Source of the DNA: Mycolicibacillus koreensis
Lineage (GTDB): Bacteria; Actinomycetota; Actinomycetes; Mycobacteriales; Mycobacteriaceae
Assembly: GCF_002104795.1 (NCBI RefSeq)
Contig: NZ_NCXO01000021.1
Location: forward strand, 1-63,702
Length of the DNA stretch: 63,702 nucleotides
Direction of reading: 5' to 3'
The notes beneath the pieces were generated by a model, which saw only the letters and a list, made by a program, of their open reading frames with translations, made no database searches and was not told where the DNA came from. Shown here one piece after another: positions 30,774-40,131 of the stretch; the stretch's first letter is position 1, and every line of letters starts with the position of its first letter. A program made the translations under genes and the position numbers.

Positions 30774-32225
30774 ATGGCCCACCTGGCCCGCCCCGGTGCC
30801 GTCGACGATCCGGGCCCCCTGGATCTACGGCTGGTCCCGGCGGCGCTGACCGCCTGGGGTGTCAGCGTGCTGGCCATCCTGTGGCCGGCCACCGCCCGCC
30901 CGATGGTGCTGATCGCCGCCGGGGCCGCGCTCGCGGCGCTGCGGGCGCGTCGCCGGGGTGTGCCCGGCGCGCTGGTCACCGGGGTGTGCGCGGTGGCGGT
31001 GGTCGCCGCCGGGTTCGCGGTGAGCGTGGGGCTGCGCAGCCACGCGGTGGCCCACCATCCGCTGGCCGGTGCGCAGGGGACGACCGTGACGGTCACGGTC
31101 ATCCCGACCGAGAGTGCGGTGGCGGTGGGCAGCACCCGGGAGATGTTTCGCGCCACCCTGCAGGAACTCGACGGGCGGCGGGCATTCGGGCGGGTGGTGG
31201 TGTTCGCCGCCGGCCCCGACGTCGACGCGGTGATGGTCGGCCGGCCGCTCACGTTTGCGGCGCGGGCGAGCCGCCCGCGCCGCCACGATCTCACCGTCGC
31301 GGTGCTCACGGCCACCGGGGCACCGGTGGCCGGCCGGGCCGGACCGGTCGCTCGGGCCGCCCACGCCCTGCGCCACCGGTTCGTCGATGCCGCCCGCCGG
31401 GAACTGCCCGCGCGGCAGGCCGCCCTGCTGCCCGGGCTGGTGCTCGGTGACACCACCGCGGTCCCGGCGGGGACCGCGCGGGAATTCCGGGCCGCCGGGC
31501 TGACCCACCTGATGGCGGTGTCGGGCGCCAACGTGACCATCGTGTGCGGCGCCGTGCTGCTGTCGGCGCGGCTGGTGGGCCCACGCGGCGCGGTCGGGCT
31601 GGCCGCGGTCGCGCTGGCCGGACTGGTCGTCGTGGTGCAGCCCACGGCCAGTGTGCTGCGTGCCGCGGTGATGGGCGCGATCGCGCTGCTGGGGGTGGTC
31701 GCGGCGCGGCAGCGCCAGGCGATTCCGAGCCTGGCGTCGGCGGTGCTGCTGCTGTTGGCGCTGGCCCCGCAGTTGGCCGTCGACATCGGGTTCGCGCTGT
31801 CGGTGGCGGCCACCGCCGCGTTGGTGGTGGTGGCTCCGCGCTGGTCGGCGCGGCTGGTCGGGCGGGGCTGGCCGAAACCGCTCGCCGACGCCACCGCGAT
31901 CGCGCTGGCCGCCCACCTGGTGACCGCCCCGCTGATCGCCGGTATCTCCGGGCGGGTCAGCCTGGTCGCCGCGGTGGCCAACCTCGCGGTGGCCGCGGTC
32001 ATCGCCCCGGTGACCGTGCTCGGCAGCGCCGCCGCGGTGCTGTGCGGGCTGTGCCCGGTGGCCGCGGCGGTGCTGATCCGGTTCACCGGTCCGGAAGTGT
32101 CCTGGGTGGGCGCGGTCGCGCACACCGCCGGGTCGGTGCCCGGGGCGACCCTGCCGGTGCCGGACGGTCCCGCCGGGGCGATCGCGGCGCTGTCCTGGTC
32201 GCTGGCCGGGCTGCTGGGCGGGTGA
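30774..32225 (+). CDS. comEC: ComEC/Rec2 membrane channel protein, short form
   Basis: Multi-pass membrane protein of 483 residues with the Competence domain core (PARQAALLPGLVLGDT, AVSGANVTIVCGAVLL). In Bacillus the protein continues into a metallo-beta-lactamase-like domain; here the frame ends after the last membrane segments and no such domain follows. As I recall, the M. tuberculosis homologue is similarly short. It probably forms the DNA channel or an orphan remnant of it. ATG 30774 lies 4 bp after comEA. Confidence 0.9.
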   Translation: MAHLARPGAVDDPGPLDLRLVPAALTAWGVSVLAILWPATARPMVLIAAGAALAALRARRRGVPGALVTGVCAVAVVAAGFAVSVGLRSHAVAHHPLAGAQGTTVTVTVIPTESAVAVGSTREMFRATLQELDGRRAFGRVVVFAAGPDVDAVMVGRPLTFAARASRPRRHDLTVAVLTATGAPVAGRAGPVARAAHALRHRFVDAARRELPARQAALLPGLVLGDTTAVPAGTAREFRAAGLTHLMAVSGANVTIVCGAVLLSARLVGPRGAVGLAAVALAGLVVVVQPTASVLRAAVMGAIALLGVVAARQRQAIPSLASAVLLLLALAPQLAVDIGFALSVAATAALVVVAPRWSARLVGRGWPKPLADATAIALAAHLVTAPLIAGISGRVSLVAAVANLAVAAVIAPVTVLGSAAAVLCGLCPVAAAVLIRFTGPEVSWVGAVAHTAGSVPGATLPVPDGPAGAIAALSWSLAGLLGG

Positions 32226-32264
32226 GGGTGTCGCGGCGTCGGTGCGCCGTGACACGATGCAGGC

Positions 32265-33233
32265 GTGGGCGAATCGCAGTCGGCGCTGCATCTGGTGTTG
32301 GGTGACGAGGAGCTGCTGGTCGAGCGCGCCGTCGCCGCCGTCCTGCGGTCGGTGCGTCAGCAGGCCGGCGGCAGCGGTGAGGCGGTGCCGGTCAACCGGA
32401 TGCGTGCCGGTGACGTCAGCGCCAGCGAACTCGCCGAACTGCTCAGCCCGTCGCTGTTCGCCGACGAGCGGGTCGTGGTCCTCGAGGCCGCCGGGGAGGC
32501 CGGCAAGGAGGCGGCCGCGATGGTCGCCGACGCCGCCGCCGACATCCCGCCGGGCATGGTGCTGGTGGTGGTGCACTCCGGGGGCGGGCGCGCGAAGTCC
32601 CTCGCCGATCAGCTGCGCAAACTCGGGGCCCGCGTGCACCCGTGCGCGCGGATCGTCAAACCCGCCGAGCGGGCGCGGTTCGTGCGCGACGAGTTCGCCG
32701 CGCTGCGCGCCCGCGTCGATGAGGACACGGTGACCGCGCTGCTCGACGCGGTCGGCTCCGATGTGCGCGAACTCGCCGCCACCTGCTCGCAGCTGGTCGC
32801 CGACACCGCCGGGCAGGTCGACGTGGCCGCGGTGCAGCGCTACCACAGCGGCAAAGCGGAGGTGAAGGGCTACGAGATCGCCGAGAAGGCGGTCTGTGGG
32901 GATGTGGCCGGGGCGCTGGAGACGCTGCGCTGGGCCATGCTGCGGGGCGAACCGCACGTCGTGCTCGCCGACGCGCTCGCCGAGGCGGTGCACACCATTG
33001 GGCGGGTCGCCCCGCTGTCCGGGGACGCCAACCGGCTGGCCGGCGAGTTGAGGATGCCGCCGTGGCGGGTGCAGAAGGTGCAGCGGCAGGCCCGGCGCTG
33101 GTCGCGGGAGACCGTGGCGGCGGCGATGGTGACGGTGGCGGCGCTCAACGCCGACGTGAAGGGCGCGGCCGCCGACCCGGACTACGCGCTGGAGGCGGCG
33201 GTGCGCACGGTGGCCGAACTGGCCGACCGGTAG
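32265..33233 (+). CDS. holA: DNA polymerase III subunit delta
   Basis: Clamp-loader subunit that opens the sliding clamp; 322 residues. Family features are [15 protein letters not shown] at the N-terminus and the conserved helical region with [24 protein letters not shown] and [16 protein letters not shown]. The GTG 32265 start has a weak -10-like CACGAT 6 nt upstream and no Shine-Dalgarno. It is distal to comEA-comEC in the usual order. Confidence 0.94.
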   Translation: MGESQSALHLVLGDEELLVERAVAAVLRSVRQQAGGSGEAVPVNRMRAGDVSASELAELLSPSLFADERVVVLEAAGEAGKEAAAMVADAAADIPPGMVLVVVHSGGGRAKSLADQLRKLGARVHPCARIVKPAERARFVRDEFAALRARVDEDTVTALLDAVGSDVRELAATCSQLVADTAGQVDVAAVQRYHSGKAEVKGYEIAEKAVCGDVAGALETLRWAMLRGEPHVVLADALAEAVHTIGRVAPLSGDANRLAGELRMPPWRVQKVQRQARRWSRETVAAAMVTVAALNADVKGAAADPDYALEAAVRTVAELADR

Positions 33234-33260
33234 GCCCCGAAAGCGAGTTCCGAGCTCCGG

Positions 33261-33521
33261 TCAGAGCTTGTTCAGGGCGCGGGCCAGCGCCGACTTCTTG
33301 TTGGCCGCCTGGTTCTTGTGGATGACGCCCTTGCTGGCGGCCTTGTCGAGCTTGCGGCTCGTCGCCGTCAGCAGCTCACCGGCTTTGTCCTTGTCGCCGG
33401 CGGCAGCGGCCTCGCGGAATCCGCGGATCGCGGTACGCAGCGACGACTTGACCGACTGGTTGCGCAGTCGGGCGCGCTCGTTGGTGCGATTGCGCTTCTG
33501 CTGCGACTTGATGTTGGCCAC
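33261..33521 (-). CDS. rpsT: 30S ribosomal protein S20
   Basis: Primary 16S rRNA-binding protein of 86 residues. It starts [20 protein letters not shown] and is rich in Lys and Arg, and ends [13 protein letters not shown]. It is monocistronic and convergent with holA. Confidence 0.98.
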   Translation of the reverse strand: MANIKSQQKRNRTNERARLRNQSVKSSLRTAIRGFREAAAAGDKDKAGELLTATSRKLDKAASKGVIHKNQAANKKSALARALNKL

Positions 33522-33598
33522 GCGTCGGATCCTTCGTACATTCTCGGCTGGGAAGTGTGGTGGCTGCGCAGCGCGATGCGCCGCGGCAGCGACTGCTC

Positions 33599-33628
33599 AG
33601 GTTACCAGCAGCCGCGCCGATCCCCCAA
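33599..33628 (-). promoter_or_regulatory. SigA-type promoter for rpsT
   Basis: On the minus strand TTGGGG (33628-33623) and TAACCT (33604-33599) are 18 bp apart. Transcription would start near 33592 and leave a leader of about 70 nt before rpsT. Confidence 0.5.
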
Positions 33629-33661
33629 AGCGGTGACCTGCGCCGCACCGCCGTCCACCGG

Positions 33662-34507
33662 CTAGCCGGGGCCGCCGACGACCACCCGGTGCAGGTCGTC
33701 GCCGCATTCGATGCGCCCGGCGAACTCGGTGGCCGCCAGCGCCCGCCACTGGTCGTAGCACCCCGGCGCCGGTGCGGGCACATAGTGGGTCAACACCAGG
33801 GTGTCGACCCCGGCGCGCGCCGCGGTGGCGCCGGCCTGCTGCACCGACGAGTGATAGTCGCAGATGTCGACGATGCGCTGGGCGGGCAGTTGACCGATCA
33901 GATCGGGGCGGATCACCGTGTGCACCAGCGCGTCGGCGCCGGCGGCCAGCCGATCGAGCCCCGGGCACGGCACGGTGTCGCCGGCCAGCACCACCGCGGA
34001 GCCGGCGTGGTCGACGCGGAACCCGATCGTCGGGGCCACCGGACGGTGATCGGTGGGTGCCACCGCGATGCGCACGCCGCCGCGCTCCCAGACCGGACCG
34101 TCGGTGTATTCGTGCACCGTGACCGGCGGTGGCGCGGTCAGATCCGCGTGGTGGGCGATGCGGTAGCCGATGTCGGGGCCGAACGCCCGCAGCGTGGCCT
34201 CCACCACCGCGGCGGTGCCCGGCGGGCCGAGGATCGGCAGCGCCGGTGGATCCGGATCGAACGTGGTCACCCACCGGGTGATGAGCACGTCGCCGAGGTC
34301 GGCGATGTGGTCGCTGTGCAGGTGGGTCAGCAGCAGCGCGGTGAGACCGCTGGCGGCGGCGCCCGCGGCGGCCAACCGTTGCAGCACCCCGCGCCCGCAG
34401 TCGGTGAGGAAAACCTGGTCGCCGGCGCGCACCAGGGTCGCCGGTCCGGCGCGGTGCGGGTCGGGGATCGGGCTGCCGGTGCCCAGCAGGGTGATCTCGA
34501 TGCTCAT
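33662..34507 (-). CDS. Metallo-beta-lactamase fold hydrolase, RNase Z-like (Rv2407-like)
   Basis: A 281-residue MBL-fold protein with the dinuclear metal motif [13 protein letters not shown] at about 60-72, later ligands in [10 protein letters not shown] and LTHYVP, and an N-terminus [12 protein letters not shown] like ribonuclease Z and ElaC. It may process tRNA 3' ends; the sequence lacks an obvious exosite arm, so another phosphodiesterase activity is possible. Confidence 0.88.
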   Translation of the reverse strand: MSIEITLLGTGSPIPDPHRAGPATLVRAGDQVFLTDCGRGVLQRLAAAGAAASGLTALLLTHLHSDHIADLGDVLITRWVTTFDPDPPALPILGPPGTAAVVEATLRAFGPDIGYRIAHHADLTAPPPVTVHEYTDGPVWERGGVRIAVAPTDHRPVAPTIGFRVDHAGSAVVLAGDTVPCPGLDRLAAGADALVHTVIRPDLIGQLPAQRIVDICDYHSSVQQAGATAARAGVDTLVLTHYVPAPAPGCYDQWRALAATEFAGRIECGDDLHRVVVGGPG

Positions 34508-34625
34508 CCCTCAGATATGCCAGACATCGGCCGCGCTCGTCGCGCATTGGCGCAATGACCCGGGCACGACCCGCGCAACGGCCCGCCCGGTTGGCGGTCC
34601 CGCCGCGCCGCGGCGCGATCCGCGC

Positions 34626-34631
34626 TAGGCT
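34626..34631 (+). promoter_or_regulatory. Candidate -10 for the CBS-domain gene
   Basis: TAGGCT fits TANNNT. It would give a leader of about 28 nt containing GGAGG before ATG 34667. Confidence 0.45.
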
Positions 34632-34666
34632 GATGTGACGTTGCTCACACGCGACTGGAGGGCGTC

Positions 34667-35095
34667 ATGCAGATAGCGGATGTGCTGCGCAACAAGGGCT
34701 CGGCGGTGGCCACGATCACCCCGGATGCGACGGTCCGGGATCTGCTGGCCGGGCTCGCCGAACACAACATCGGGGCGATGGTGGTGGCCGACGGCGACCG
34801 GGTGCACGGCATCGCCTCCGAGCGCGACGTGGCGCGCCAGCTGCACCAATGCGGTGCCGCGCTGCTCGACCGCCCGGTGGCCGAGATCATGACCGCCCTG
34901 GTGGCCACCTGTGCCCCCGGCGACCAGATCGACGACCTCAGCGAGCTGATGACCGAGAAGCGGGTCCGCCACATCCCGGTGCTCGACGACGGACGCCTGG
35001 CCGGGATCGTCAGCATCGGCGACGTGGTGAAAACCCGGATGGAGGAGCTGCACAACGAGCGCGAACAGCTCCACGCCTACATCACCGGCGGCTGA
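34667..35095 (+). CDS. Tandem CBS-domain protein (Rv2406c-like)
   Basis: A 142-residue protein consisting of two CBS repeats (about 8-62 and 74-128), with GIASERDVARQL and GIVSIGDVVKTRMEEL at the ends of the repeats. CBS pairs bind adenosine nucleotides or S-adenosylmethionine and act as sensors. It has no catalytic domain, so it must regulate a partner that the neighbourhood does not reveal. Confidence 0.92.
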   Translation: MQIADVLRNKGSAVATITPDATVRDLLAGLAEHNIGAMVVADGDRVHGIASERDVARQLHQCGAALLDRPVAEIMTALVATCAPGDQIDDLSELMTEKRVRHIPVLDDGRLAGIVSIGDVVKTRMEELHNEREQLHAYITGG

Positions 35096-35104
35096 CGCCG
35101 GCAC

Positions 35105-35704
35105 TCACCGCCACGAATAATCGGCCCGCAGCCGCGCGGCCACCACGTCGAAGACCTCCCGGTCGACGACCGCACCCTGACGCCGGATGCTCTCCTCGGG
35201 CACGTCGAGCACCCGGTCGATGCGCACCCAGTGCAGCTGCTCATCGAGATCCCAGTCGGCGGCGTCGATGCGCACCCAGTTCGGGTCGCCGCGGCGGTCG
35301 GCGCCCGACAGCATCAGCGCCAGCAGGGTGTGCCGGTCCCGCCCGACCACCAGCACCGGCCAATCCTGGCCGCGGCTGGGGTCGTCGTCGACGACCACCC
35401 AGGTCCACACCACCTCGCCGGGGTCGGCGCGTCCGGCCAGGTCCGGGCCGTAGCGCACCGGTCGGGCCCGCTGGGCGGTCGGTGCGCTGGTGTCGGTGAC
35501 CGGCCGGCCCGCCGGGATCTGCGGGCGCGGCTCCGCCGGGGCGCCGACCACCAGATCGAGCCCGAGTTGCAGACCCCGTTGCAGGCCGTGCTGCAGCGTC
35601 TGCGACTGGCCCACGGCCCGGACAACCTTGGGGGCCTCGTTGAACACCAGGTTCTCGGCGAAGCGCCGCCAGAGTTGCCAGGGTGTCTTCCGCGGGGAAG
35701 CCAT
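35105..35704 (-). CDS. PemK/MazF-like fold protein (Rv2405-like)
   Basis: A 199-residue protein. The C-terminal part (about 80-199) resembles the PemK/MazF fold (PGEVVWTWVVVDDD, WPVLVVGRDRHTLLALMLS, NWVRI). The N-terminal 75 residues are basic and unlike a toxin. No antitoxin gene is adjacent: the neighbours are a CBS protein on the plus strand, with its stop 9 bp away, and lepA, which is divergent. A housekeeping RNA-related role is as likely as toxicity. Confidence 0.78.
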   Translation of the reverse strand: MASPRKTPWQLWRRFAENLVFNEAPKVVRAVGQSQTLQHGLQRGLQLGLDLVVGAPAEPRPQIPAGRPVTDTSAPTAQRARPVRYGPDLAGRADPGEVVWTWVVVDDDPSRGQDWPVLVVGRDRHTLLALMLSGADRRGDPNWVRIDAADWDLDEQLHWVRIDRVLDVPEESIRRQGAVVDREVFDVVAARLRADYSWR

Positions 35705-35728
35705 GCTCGCCAGCTTAGGTCAAACCGA

Positions 35729-35734
35729 TACGCT
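35729..35734 (+). promoter_or_regulatory. Candidate -10 for lepA
   Basis: TACGCT fits TANNNT. Transcription would begin at about 35741-35743. The in-frame codons between that point and the GTP-binding loop include no ATG, GTG or TTG. Confidence 0.4.
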
Positions 35735-35793
35735 GGGAGCCGCGCCACGGTGTCGCCGGCGCCCCGACCACCCTTCGTGACCAGGAGATTCCC

Positions 35794-37671
35794 ATCAGCA
35801 GCTTTGCCGACCGGACTTTCACAGCGCCGGCGCAGATCCGGAACTTCTGCATCATCGCCCACATCGACCACGGCAAGTCGACGTTGGCCGACCGGATGCT
35901 GCAGCTGACCGGTGTGGTCGACGAACGGTCGATGCGGGCCCAATACCTCGACCGGATGGACATCGAGCGCGAGCGGGGCATCACGATCAAGGCGCAGAAC
36001 GTGCGGCTGCCGTGGACCGTCGGTGGGGGGCCGAACGGCGAGGGCCCGAACAACGAGTATGTGCTGCACCTGATCGACACCCCCGGCCACGTCGACTTCA
36101 CCTACGAGGTGTCGCGGGCCCTGGAGGCCTGCGAGGGGGCGATCCTGCTGGTCGACGCCGCCCAGGGCATCGAGGCGCAGACCCTGGCCAACCTGTATCT
36201 GGCGATGGACCGGGACCTGGAGATCATCCCGGTGCTCAACAAGATCGACCTGCCCGCCGCCGACCCGGACCGCTACGCCGCCGAGGTCGCCCACATCATC
36301 GACTGCGACCCCGCCGACGTGCTGCGGGTCTCCGGCAAAACCGGGGAGGGGGTCGCCGAACTGCTCGACGTGGTGGTGACCAAGGTGCCGCCGCCGACCG
36401 GCGACCCGGACGCGCCCGCCCGGGCGATGATCTTCGACTCTGTCTATGACATCTACCGCGGCGTGGTCACCTACGTGCGTGTCGTCGACGGCAAGATCAC
36501 CCCGCGGGAAAAGATCGTGATGATGTCCACCGGCGCCACCCACGAGCTGCTCGAGGTCGGCATCGTCTCCCCGGAGCCGAAGGCGACCGCCGGGCTGGGC
36601 GTCGGGGAGGTCGGCTACCTGATCACCGGGGTCAAAGACGTGCGCCAGTCGAAGGTCGGTGACACCGTGACCACCGCCCGCCGTGGCGCCACCGAGGCGC
36701 TGACCGGCTACCGCGAACCCAAGCCGATGGTGTACTCCGGGCTGTACCCGGTGGACGGCTCGGATTACCCGAACCTGCGCGACGCCCTGGACAAGCTGCA
36801 GCTCAACGACGCCGCACTGACCTACGAGCCGGAGACGTCGGTGGCGTTGGGCTTCGGTTTCCGCTGCGGCTTCCTGGGGCTGCTGCACATGGAGATCACC
36901 CGTGAGCGCCTGGAGCGCGAATTCGATCTCGGGCTGATCTCCACCTCACCGAACGTGGTCTACCGGGTGGTGCGCGAGGCCAAGGGCGGCCACGCCGAGG
37001 AGCTGGTGGTGACCAATCCGTCGGACTGGCCCGAGGGCAAGGTGCGCACTGTCTACGAGCCGGTGGTCAAGGTGACGATCATCGCGCCGAGCGAATTCGT
37101 CGGCCCCATCATGGAGCTGTGCCAGTCGCGCCGCGGCGAACTCGGCGGCATGGACTACCTCTCGCCCGAGCGCGTCGAGCTGCGCTACACGATGCCGCTC
37201 GGCGAGATCATCTTCGACTTCTTCGACGCGTTGAAGTCCCGCACCCGCGGCTACGCCAGCCTCGACTACGAGGAGGCCGGCGAATCCGAGGCCGACCTGG
37301 TCAAGGTCGACATCCTGTTGCAGGGTGAGGCCGTCGACGCGTTCAGCGCGATCGTGCACAAGGACGCGGCGTCGGCCTACGGCAACAAGATGACCACCAA
37401 ACTCAAAGAACTGATCCCACGCCAGCAGTTCGAGGTGCCGGTGCAGGCGGCGATCGGGTCGAAAATCATTGCCCGCGAAAACATTCGCGCCATCCGCAAA
37501 GACGTCCTCTCCAAGTGCTACGGCGGGGACATCTCGCGGAAGCGCAAACTGCTGGAGAAGCAGAAAGAGGGCAAGAAGCGGATGAAGACGATCGGTCGCG
37601 TCGACGTGCCGCAGGAGGCGTTCGTCGCGGCGCTGTCGACCGACAGCGCCGCCGACAAACCCAAGAAGTAG
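35794..37671 (+). CDS. lepA: Elongation factor 4 (LepA), with an apparent non-canonical start
   Basis: Ribosome-binding GTPase that back-translocates stalled ribosomes or aids initiation. About 625 residues: G domain with [17 protein letters not shown] and NKIDLP, then EF-G-like domains and the LepA C-terminal domain. The first ATG/GTG/TTG codon in frame is TTG 35884, directly after the GKST loop, so it cannot be the start. In-frame LepA-like sequence ([19 protein letters not shown]) runs back past it, and the frame closes at TAG 35716 with no ATG, GTG or TTG between. ATC 35794 lies 6 nt after AGGAG (35783-35787) and is the best start; ATT 35788 is the other near-cognate option. A sequencing error upstream cannot be excluded. 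Confidence 0.9.
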   Translation: MSSFADRTFTAPAQIRNFCIIAHIDHGKSTLADRMLQLTGVVDERSMRAQYLDRMDIERERGITIKAQNVRLPWTVGGGPNGEGPNNEYVLHLIDTPGHVDFTYEVSRALEACEGAILLVDAAQGIEAQTLANLYLAMDRDLEIIPVLNKIDLPAADPDRYAAEVAHIIDCDPADVLRVSGKTGEGVAELLDVVVTKVPPPTGDPDAPARAMIFDSVYDIYRGVVTYVRVVDGKITPREKIVMMSTGATHELLEVGIVSPEPKATAGLGVGEVGYLITGVKDVRQSKVGDTVTTARRGATEALTGYREPKPMVYSGLYPVDGSDYPNLRDALDKLQLNDAALTYEPETSVALGFGFRCGFLGLLHMEITRERLEREFDLGLISTSPNVVYRVVREAKGGHAEELVVTNPSDWPEGKVRTVYEPVVKVTIIAPSEFVGPIMELCQSRRGELGGMDYLSPERVELRYTMPLGEIIFDFFDALKSRTRGYASLDYEEAGESEADLVKVDILLQGEAVDAFSAIVHKDAASAYGNKMTTKLKELIPRQQFEVPVQAAIGSKIIARENIRAIRKDVLSKCYGGDISRKRKLLEKQKEGKKRMKTIGRVDVPQEAFVAALSTDSAADKPKK

Positions 37672-37689
37672 CGCGCGGGAACGGCCGGG

Positions 37690-39678
37690 CTACATCGGCG
37701 CGTTCGCCGGCTGGAAGTCGCCGGTGCTGTCGGACTCCTCCTCGGCGCGGATGACGTGCACCACCGCGTTGATCAACGCCAGATGGGTGAACGCCTGCGG
37801 GAAGTTGCCCAGATGCCGGCCGGTGCGCGGTTCGATCTCCTCGGCGTAGAGGTGCAGCGGGCTGGCGAACGACAGCAGCCGCTCGCACAGGTGTTTGGCG
37901 CGGCTGATCTCCCCGATCTCCACCAGCGCGGAGACCAGCCAGAACGAGCAGATCGTGAACGCGCCTTCCTCGCCGGTCAGACCGTCGTCGGTCTCCTCGA
38001 CCCGGTAGCGCAGCACCAGCCCGTCGACGGTGAGCTCGTCGGCGATCGCCAGCACCGTGTTGCGGATCCGCGGATCGTCCGGCGGCAGGAACCGGGTCAA
38101 CACCGCCAGCAGCAGCGACGCGTCCAGGGCGTCGTCGCCGTAGCGCTGGGTGAGCACCCCGCGGTCGTCGACGCCGTGCTCGAGTACATCGGCCTTGATC
38201 TCCTCGGCGATCGCCCGCCACTGCTGGGCGTAGCTCTTCTCGCCCTGGACCTCGGCGAGCTTGGAGCCGCGATCCAGCGCCACCCAGCACATGATCTTCG
38301 AGGAGGTGAAGTGCTGGGGTTCGCCGCGCACCTCCCAGATGCCGCGGTCGGGTTCCCGCCAGTGTTTGATGGCCTCCTCGACCTGCTGTTTGAGCACCGG
38401 CCACAGCGCCTCGGGGATCTGTTCTCGCGACCGCGCGTGCAGATACACCGAGTCGAGCATGGTGCCCCAGATGTCATGCTGACGCTGGTTGTAGGCGCCG
38501 TTGCCGATGCGCACCGGACGGGCGTTGTCGTAGCCGGACAGGTGATGCAGCTCGTCTTCCTCCAGGTGGCGCTCCCCGCCGACGCCGTACATCACCTGCA
38601 GGGGGTGGCGTTCACCGTTGTTGGCCCCGGACACATCGGCGATGAACGCGAAGAAGTCGTCGGCCTCCCGGTCCAGGCCCAGCGTGTACAGGCCCCACAA
38701 CGCAAACGTGGAATCCCGGATCCAGGCGTAGCGGTAGTCCCAGTTGCGTTCCCCCTGCGGGGTCTCCGGCAGCGACGTGGTGCTCGCCGCCAGCAGCGCC
38801 CCGGTCGGCGAGTAGGTCAACCCCTTCAACGTCAGCGCACTGCGCTGCAGATACGACCGCCACGGGTGGTCGGGGAAGTCACCGATGTTGATCCACTGGC
38901 GCCAACACTCGGTGGTGTTCCACAGTTTCTCGGCGGCCTCCTCGTAGGTCTGCGGGGCCGGGTGCTTGCTCCAACTCAACGCCACGAAGACGTTGTCGCC
39001 CTCCTTGAGCCGGGTGCGGGCGCGCGCCTCCCGGCCCTCCAGCCCGATCCGCAGGTTGGTGGTCAGCCGCAGCATCGGATGGGCGTCGGGGTTGGTCTTC
39101 GCCCGGGCCACCGCCTCCCCGTAGGCACTGGCCGAGTACTCCCAGCACGCCCCGATCCGGTGGTAGTCGAACGCCGGTTCGCAGCTCATCATCAACTCGA
39201 CGGTGCCGCTGACACAGCGCACGCTGCGCAGAAGGATGTGTTCGGCGTCCCAGTCCATCGGGGTGCGCCGGTGCGTGCGCGACCGGGTCTCGATGTCATG
39301 CCACGGGCCCATCACCAGCGCGTCGCGCACGATCAGCCAGCCGGTGTGGGTCTGCCAGGTGGTCTCCAGGATGAGGCTGCCCGGCAGGTAGCGCCGCGCC
39401 GAGGGCACCGACACCCCGTAGGGGCCGATCCGGAAATGCCCGGCGCTGCGGTCGAGCATCGCGCCGAACACGCTGGGGGAGTCCGGACGGGGCACACACA
39501 GCCACTCCACCGATCCGGCGGCCGAGATCAGGCAGGTCGTCTCACAGTCGGAGAGGAACGCATAGTCGGCGATCGGGGGGAACGGGTTGCGCAGTCCGGC
39601 GCCGGCGTAGGGGACCGGTTCGGTGACCGTGTGCGGCGCGGGCGGGGCGTCGTCGGCGGGCTGAACGTGGGTGACCAT
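37690..39678 (-). CDS. GH15 family glycosidase (trehalase/glucoamylase-like, Rv2402-like)
   Basis: A 662-residue cytosolic protein with an N-terminal beta domain and a C-terminal (alpha/alpha)6 barrel. Conserved parts include ISAAGSVEWLCVPRPDSPS, PQGERNWDYRYAWIRDSTF, and EEGAFTICSFWLVSAL with a likely catalytic glutamate. Mycobacterial members of this group have been characterised as trehalases; glucoamylase-type activity is the alternative. ATG 39678 was chosen because the frame upstream is non-conserved. It converges on lepA with 18 bp between. Confidence 0.88.
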   Translation of the reverse strand: MVTHVQPADDAPPAPHTVTEPVPYAGAGLRNPFPPIADYAFLSDCETTCLISAAGSVEWLCVPRPDSPSVFGAMLDRSAGHFRIGPYGVSVPSARRYLPGSLILETTWQTHTGWLIVRDALVMGPWHDIETRSRTHRRTPMDWDAEHILLRSVRCVSGTVELMMSCEPAFDYHRIGACWEYSASAYGEAVARAKTNPDAHPMLRLTTNLRIGLEGREARARTRLKEGDNVFVALSWSKHPAPQTYEEAAEKLWNTTECWRQWINIGDFPDHPWRSYLQRSALTLKGLTYSPTGALLAASTTSLPETPQGERNWDYRYAWIRDSTFALWGLYTLGLDREADDFFAFIADVSGANNGERHPLQVMYGVGGERHLEEDELHHLSGYDNARPVRIGNGAYNQRQHDIWGTMLDSVYLHARSREQIPEALWPVLKQQVEEAIKHWREPDRGIWEVRGEPQHFTSSKIMCWVALDRGSKLAEVQGEKSYAQQWRAIAEEIKADVLEHGVDDRGVLTQRYGDDALDASLLLAVLTRFLPPDDPRIRNTVLAIADELTVDGLVLRYRVEETDDGLTGEEGAFTICSFWLVSALVEIGEISRAKHLCERLLSFASPLHLYAEEIEPRTGRHLGNFPQAFTHLALINAVVHVIRAEEESDSTGDFQPANAPM

Positions 39679-39790
39679 GCCGCCATCATCATCTGTGGCC
39701 CGGCCCCGCGTCCACCCGTTCACCGGCCCGGCGGTCAGCCGATATCCACTCGAGACCGTGGGGGCCGCCGCACCGGGGCCCACCGGTGCT

Positions 39791-39796
39791 TAAGGT
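39791..39796 (+). promoter_or_regulatory. Candidate -10 giving a leaderless transcript for the 66-residue membrane protein
   Basis: TAAGGT ends 6 nt before GTG 39803, placing the transcription start on the start codon. Confidence 0.5.
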
Positions 39797-39802
39797 GGGG
39801 GC

Positions 39803-40003
39803 GTGGACGGCTTCCTGAATTGGTGGGACGGTGTGGAGCTGTGGCTGTCCGGGCTGGGGTTCGCGCTGCAAACCGTGCTGGTGATGCCGGTCGTCCTGCT
39901 GATCTCCTACGGGCTGGCGATCGTGCTCGACGGGGTGTTGGGCAACGGGATCCGGCTGATGCATCGCCACCGGAACCCCGACGAGGCGGACACCGGATCG
40001 TGA
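39803..40003 (+). CDS. Small membrane protein (Rv2401A-like)
   Basis: A 66-residue protein with one long hydrophobic stretch at about 12-45 (possibly two segments) and a polar tail ending RNPDEADTGS. GTG 39803 is supported by a -10 placed for leaderless expression. Its stop overlaps the start of a second membrane microprotein. Function unknown; the position beside the sulfate importer may be incidental. Confidence 0.72.
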   Translation: MDGFLNWWDGVELWLSGLGFALQTVLVMPVVLLISYGLAIVLDGVLGNGIRLMHRHRNPDEADTGS

Positions 40004-40086
40004 AACCGATGCCGCGGTCGCGGGTGACGCTCATCCTGGTCATTTTGATCCTGTTGGTGGTCGGCACCTGGCTGCTCGCCCGCTGA
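40000..40086 (+). CDS. 28-residue single-pass membrane microprotein
   Basis: The GTG at 40000 overlaps the previous stop (GTGA). The 28 residues consist of a basic start (VKPMPRSRV) and one hydrophobic helix (TLILVILILLVVGTWLLA) ending in Arg. Exact coupling to the upstream gene and a complete transmembrane helix with a positive-inside N-terminus argue that it is real. Function unknown. Confidence 0.6.
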   Translation: MKPMPRSRVTLILVILILLVVGTWLLAR

Positions 40087-40118
40087 CGCGGCGGGGCAAC
40101 GTCGCCGGTCGATTCTGT

Positions 40119-40124
40119 TAGGCT
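40119..40124 (+). promoter_or_regulatory. Candidate -10 for the sulfate importer operon
   Basis: TAGGCT ends 7 nt before ATG 40132, so the transcript would begin on the start codon of the cysteine-containing leader ORF. Confidence 0.55.
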
Positions 40125-40131
40125 TCCCGCC

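Noticed and set aside
35105..35704. Toxin-antitoxin system
   Set aside because: Only a PemK-like fold is seen; neither neighbour is an antitoxin and the N-terminal region is atypical.
35884..35886. TTG as the lepA start
   Set aside because: It lies after the GKST phosphate loop, so the product could not bind GTP, and clear LepA sequence precedes it.
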